This document shows positions 62,297-64,000 of a stretch of DNA of 64,000 bases, in pieces; position 1 is the stretch's first letter; the number at the start of each line of letters is the position of its first letter. Under the pieces are notes generated by a model. The model searched no databases, was not told where the DNA came from, and saw only the letters and a program-made list of their open reading frames with translations. The DNA is taken from assembly GCA_030272585.1 (NCBI GenBank), contig BSYQ01000002.1:4774001-4838000 (forward strand). Reading direction: 5' to 3'. The DNA is from Bryopsis sp. KO-2023. Its lineage: Eukaryota > Chlorophyta > Ulvophyceae > Bryopsidales > Bryopsidaceae. The translations under genes and the position numbers were made by a program.

Positions 62297-64000
62297 CATT
62301 CTTTCGATCCCCCCTTGTGTTTCTTTTCTAGTCGATGGAAACATGGGTTTGGCAAAAAAAGTGGGGGGAGGCCGGGAAAACTATTAACAGGCAGTGAATT
62401 ATTGTTCTAATGAAAACTACATGCAATTGGAAAATAGATTATGAGACGAAAAAAAGGAAAGCCAGCGAGCTGTTTTTATTTGCTTCCAGCGACATATTCA
62501 CACGATTTTAGAAAACTTAAAATGTCGGCACTTGTTTTCTGATCGATTCCCCTTGGGCAATCAATCAGTAATTGAAGCCCACAGCAAAAGAGAGCCATCA
62601 CCCTCCATGATGCTGGAAGAAAGACAAAAAAAGGGACAAAAAACCCTTAGGGTTGTAAGCTTTGGCTAAGCATGTTTTGCAATATTTTTGGTTGGTTGAT
62701 TCAGAAAGCGCTGACATAACTTGATGTTTGTTTTCTTCGTCCAGGGAGCTTTCTTTTGGGTGGGGTTTTATTTTTTCGTTGCCCTTTTTTAAGCTGGCAT
62801 TATGGGGGGTGATGGCCTCTTTATAGAGGCTGATCACCCCTATCCACAGCGGTCATGACCGACTGATCAGTCAAAGTGTGGAAGAAAGAATGCAAGAAAG
62901 AATGGCTTGCAGCAAGCAACTCGGAGCCTTCAAGATTATGGCCAGCCACAGGGCGTTTCAACAGTTCCTGAAAACCTGTATAAAACTCCAGCCTTTGGGG
63001 GTTGGGGGGAAAAAGGAACATTGCCCTAATTAGCATTGTATAACAGTTCCCGTCAGGAAGTCCCCTTTTTTTTTGGTCGATCCCCAGATTGGTCAAAAGA
63101 GATTCAAACCAGCTAATTGAAGTGATATTTTGAATACTACCTTGAAGGTGTCCAGAAAGAATGTGTATTTGCCAAAAACTACCCAACGCTTTCATCCTCA
63201 GTCGCTATGATGTATTAAGAAAACCTCCTGTGGCGTTACTCCAATTTTTTGGATTGTATTTCCCTCAGCATGACTCAACTAAACGGACTTCCTAATAAAA
63301 GACGAGAATGTAACTTGAGCGGTCAAGAAATAAAAATAAATAAAAAAAAAGAAAGAAGGAGTAAGAAATCATAATGGGATATTTTCCACAGGCTTCTCTC
63401 ACCAACCAAGCTCAAGCTGAATCAGTCTGGGTCCAAAACCATATCGGGGCCCTCGGTGCTACAAATTATTTTGGGGATGTTCTGGAGTTTTGTACATTTG
63501 GACAGTCAAAATTACCAATCAGTCGAAGCAGGGTTGCTGTTTTTCTTGTTTTTCTTGGGGGGGGGGGGGGAGTTGACCAAAAATCCACCTCCTGAAAAAA
63601 ATGGGGGAGCTATTGGTGGGGGCACTCTGGCTGGCGAAGAGTATCAGGAAGCCACGAAGAACTAGAGGGGTGCAGGGCTTCTTAAATGACCATCCAATGC
63701 AACAACAGCGTATGAGATGATGACCCCGTTTTGTCGGCCTGTAGAAATTCATTCACAACATCGTTTCACTCCACATGTGTCTATTGAGCCAACCAGAGCC
63801 AATTATTCCCCAGCAGTTTCATCTCCATCCATCCATTGAAGTCTTGACTGGCAAAAAAAAGGATTCTATAAAATTCTATAAAACTAGATTAAGGCAGGGT
63901 CAATCCTGTGTGGGCAATTGCAACCATAGCAAGCCACAGCCAAAACTAAAAATCAAAATATTAATATTATCCTTATCTTTTTTTTTTTTGCAATCACAAT
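62297..64000. other. no gene recognised downstream of the thioredoxin
   Basis: AT-rich DNA with homopolymers (for example the G run near 63560). The candidate 3' UTR of the thioredoxin gene lies just after 62296. Small open frames at 62598-62837 and 62821-63195 on the minus strand have no recognisable features. Confidence 0.5.

Noticed and set aside
1-64000. CRISPR array, bacterial operon, phage or integron features
   Set aside because: The tandem arrays lack unique spacers of constant length; introns, hAT, chromovirus and MITEs show eukaryotic DNA.

Overview
The window reads as eukaryotic nuclear DNA. Genes carry spliceosomal GT-AG introns, coding density is very low, and transposable elements of every major class are present. 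The only plausible host gene, at the far right, encodes a thioredoxin that looks most like the plastid ACHT/TRX-like family of green plants. Together with a MITE whose ends start GAGCATCCCC, this hints at a plant or green-algal (perhaps streptophyte) genome. I cannot name the species, and no bacterial operon, CRISPR array or rRNA is visible.

Layout. 0-6.3 kb: decayed retroelement DNA holding a retrovirus-type reverse transcriptase/RNase H pseudogene. A complete 2,545-bp pogo/Tigger-type transposon cuts it cleanly (25-bp TIRs, TA duplication), and that transposon's own transposase gene is in turn cut by a 187-bp MITE. 6.3-11.5 kb: no convincing genes, two strong hairpins. 11.5-22.1 kb: a nearly complete minus-strand Ty3/gypsy chromovirus with near-identical LTRs, Gag, Pol ending in a chromodomain, and a third ORF (ORF3) in the env position. 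ORF3 encodes a coiled-coil, NLS-bearing, Cys/His-rich protein of unknown function. 22.4-27.5 kb: an apparently intact hAT transposon with a six-exon, 830-aa transposase and TTACGG-rich ends.

27.5-43.8 kb: fossil Ty3-like fragments (gag, protease and RNase H scraps), several dispersed repeats, an inverted pair of SINE-like elements, a 1.5-kb hAT-like element that splits an RNase H gene, a second MITE copy, a broken second hAT, and two clustered copies of a CTGTGCA-rich hAT-type MITE (a third lies at 0.6 kb). One of those copies is interrupted by a 539-bp TRIM-like miniature LTR element whose ends, primer site and polypurine tract resemble those of the chromovirus. 43.8-55 kb: AT-rich DNA with almost nothing recognisable. 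55-64 kb: a change of texture to poly(A)/poly(T)-rich DNA carrying a PIF/Harbinger MITE, a 3.06-kb TIR element that contains an internally deleted LINE, and the thioredoxin gene.

The genes do not form a pathway. The window is a stack of nested insertions whose order can be read from target-site duplications. The strongest candidates for undescribed biology are ORF3, the TRIM/chromovirus relationship, the extended N-terminus of the pogo transposase, and the intact hAT with its putative binding repeats both at its ends and inside an intron.
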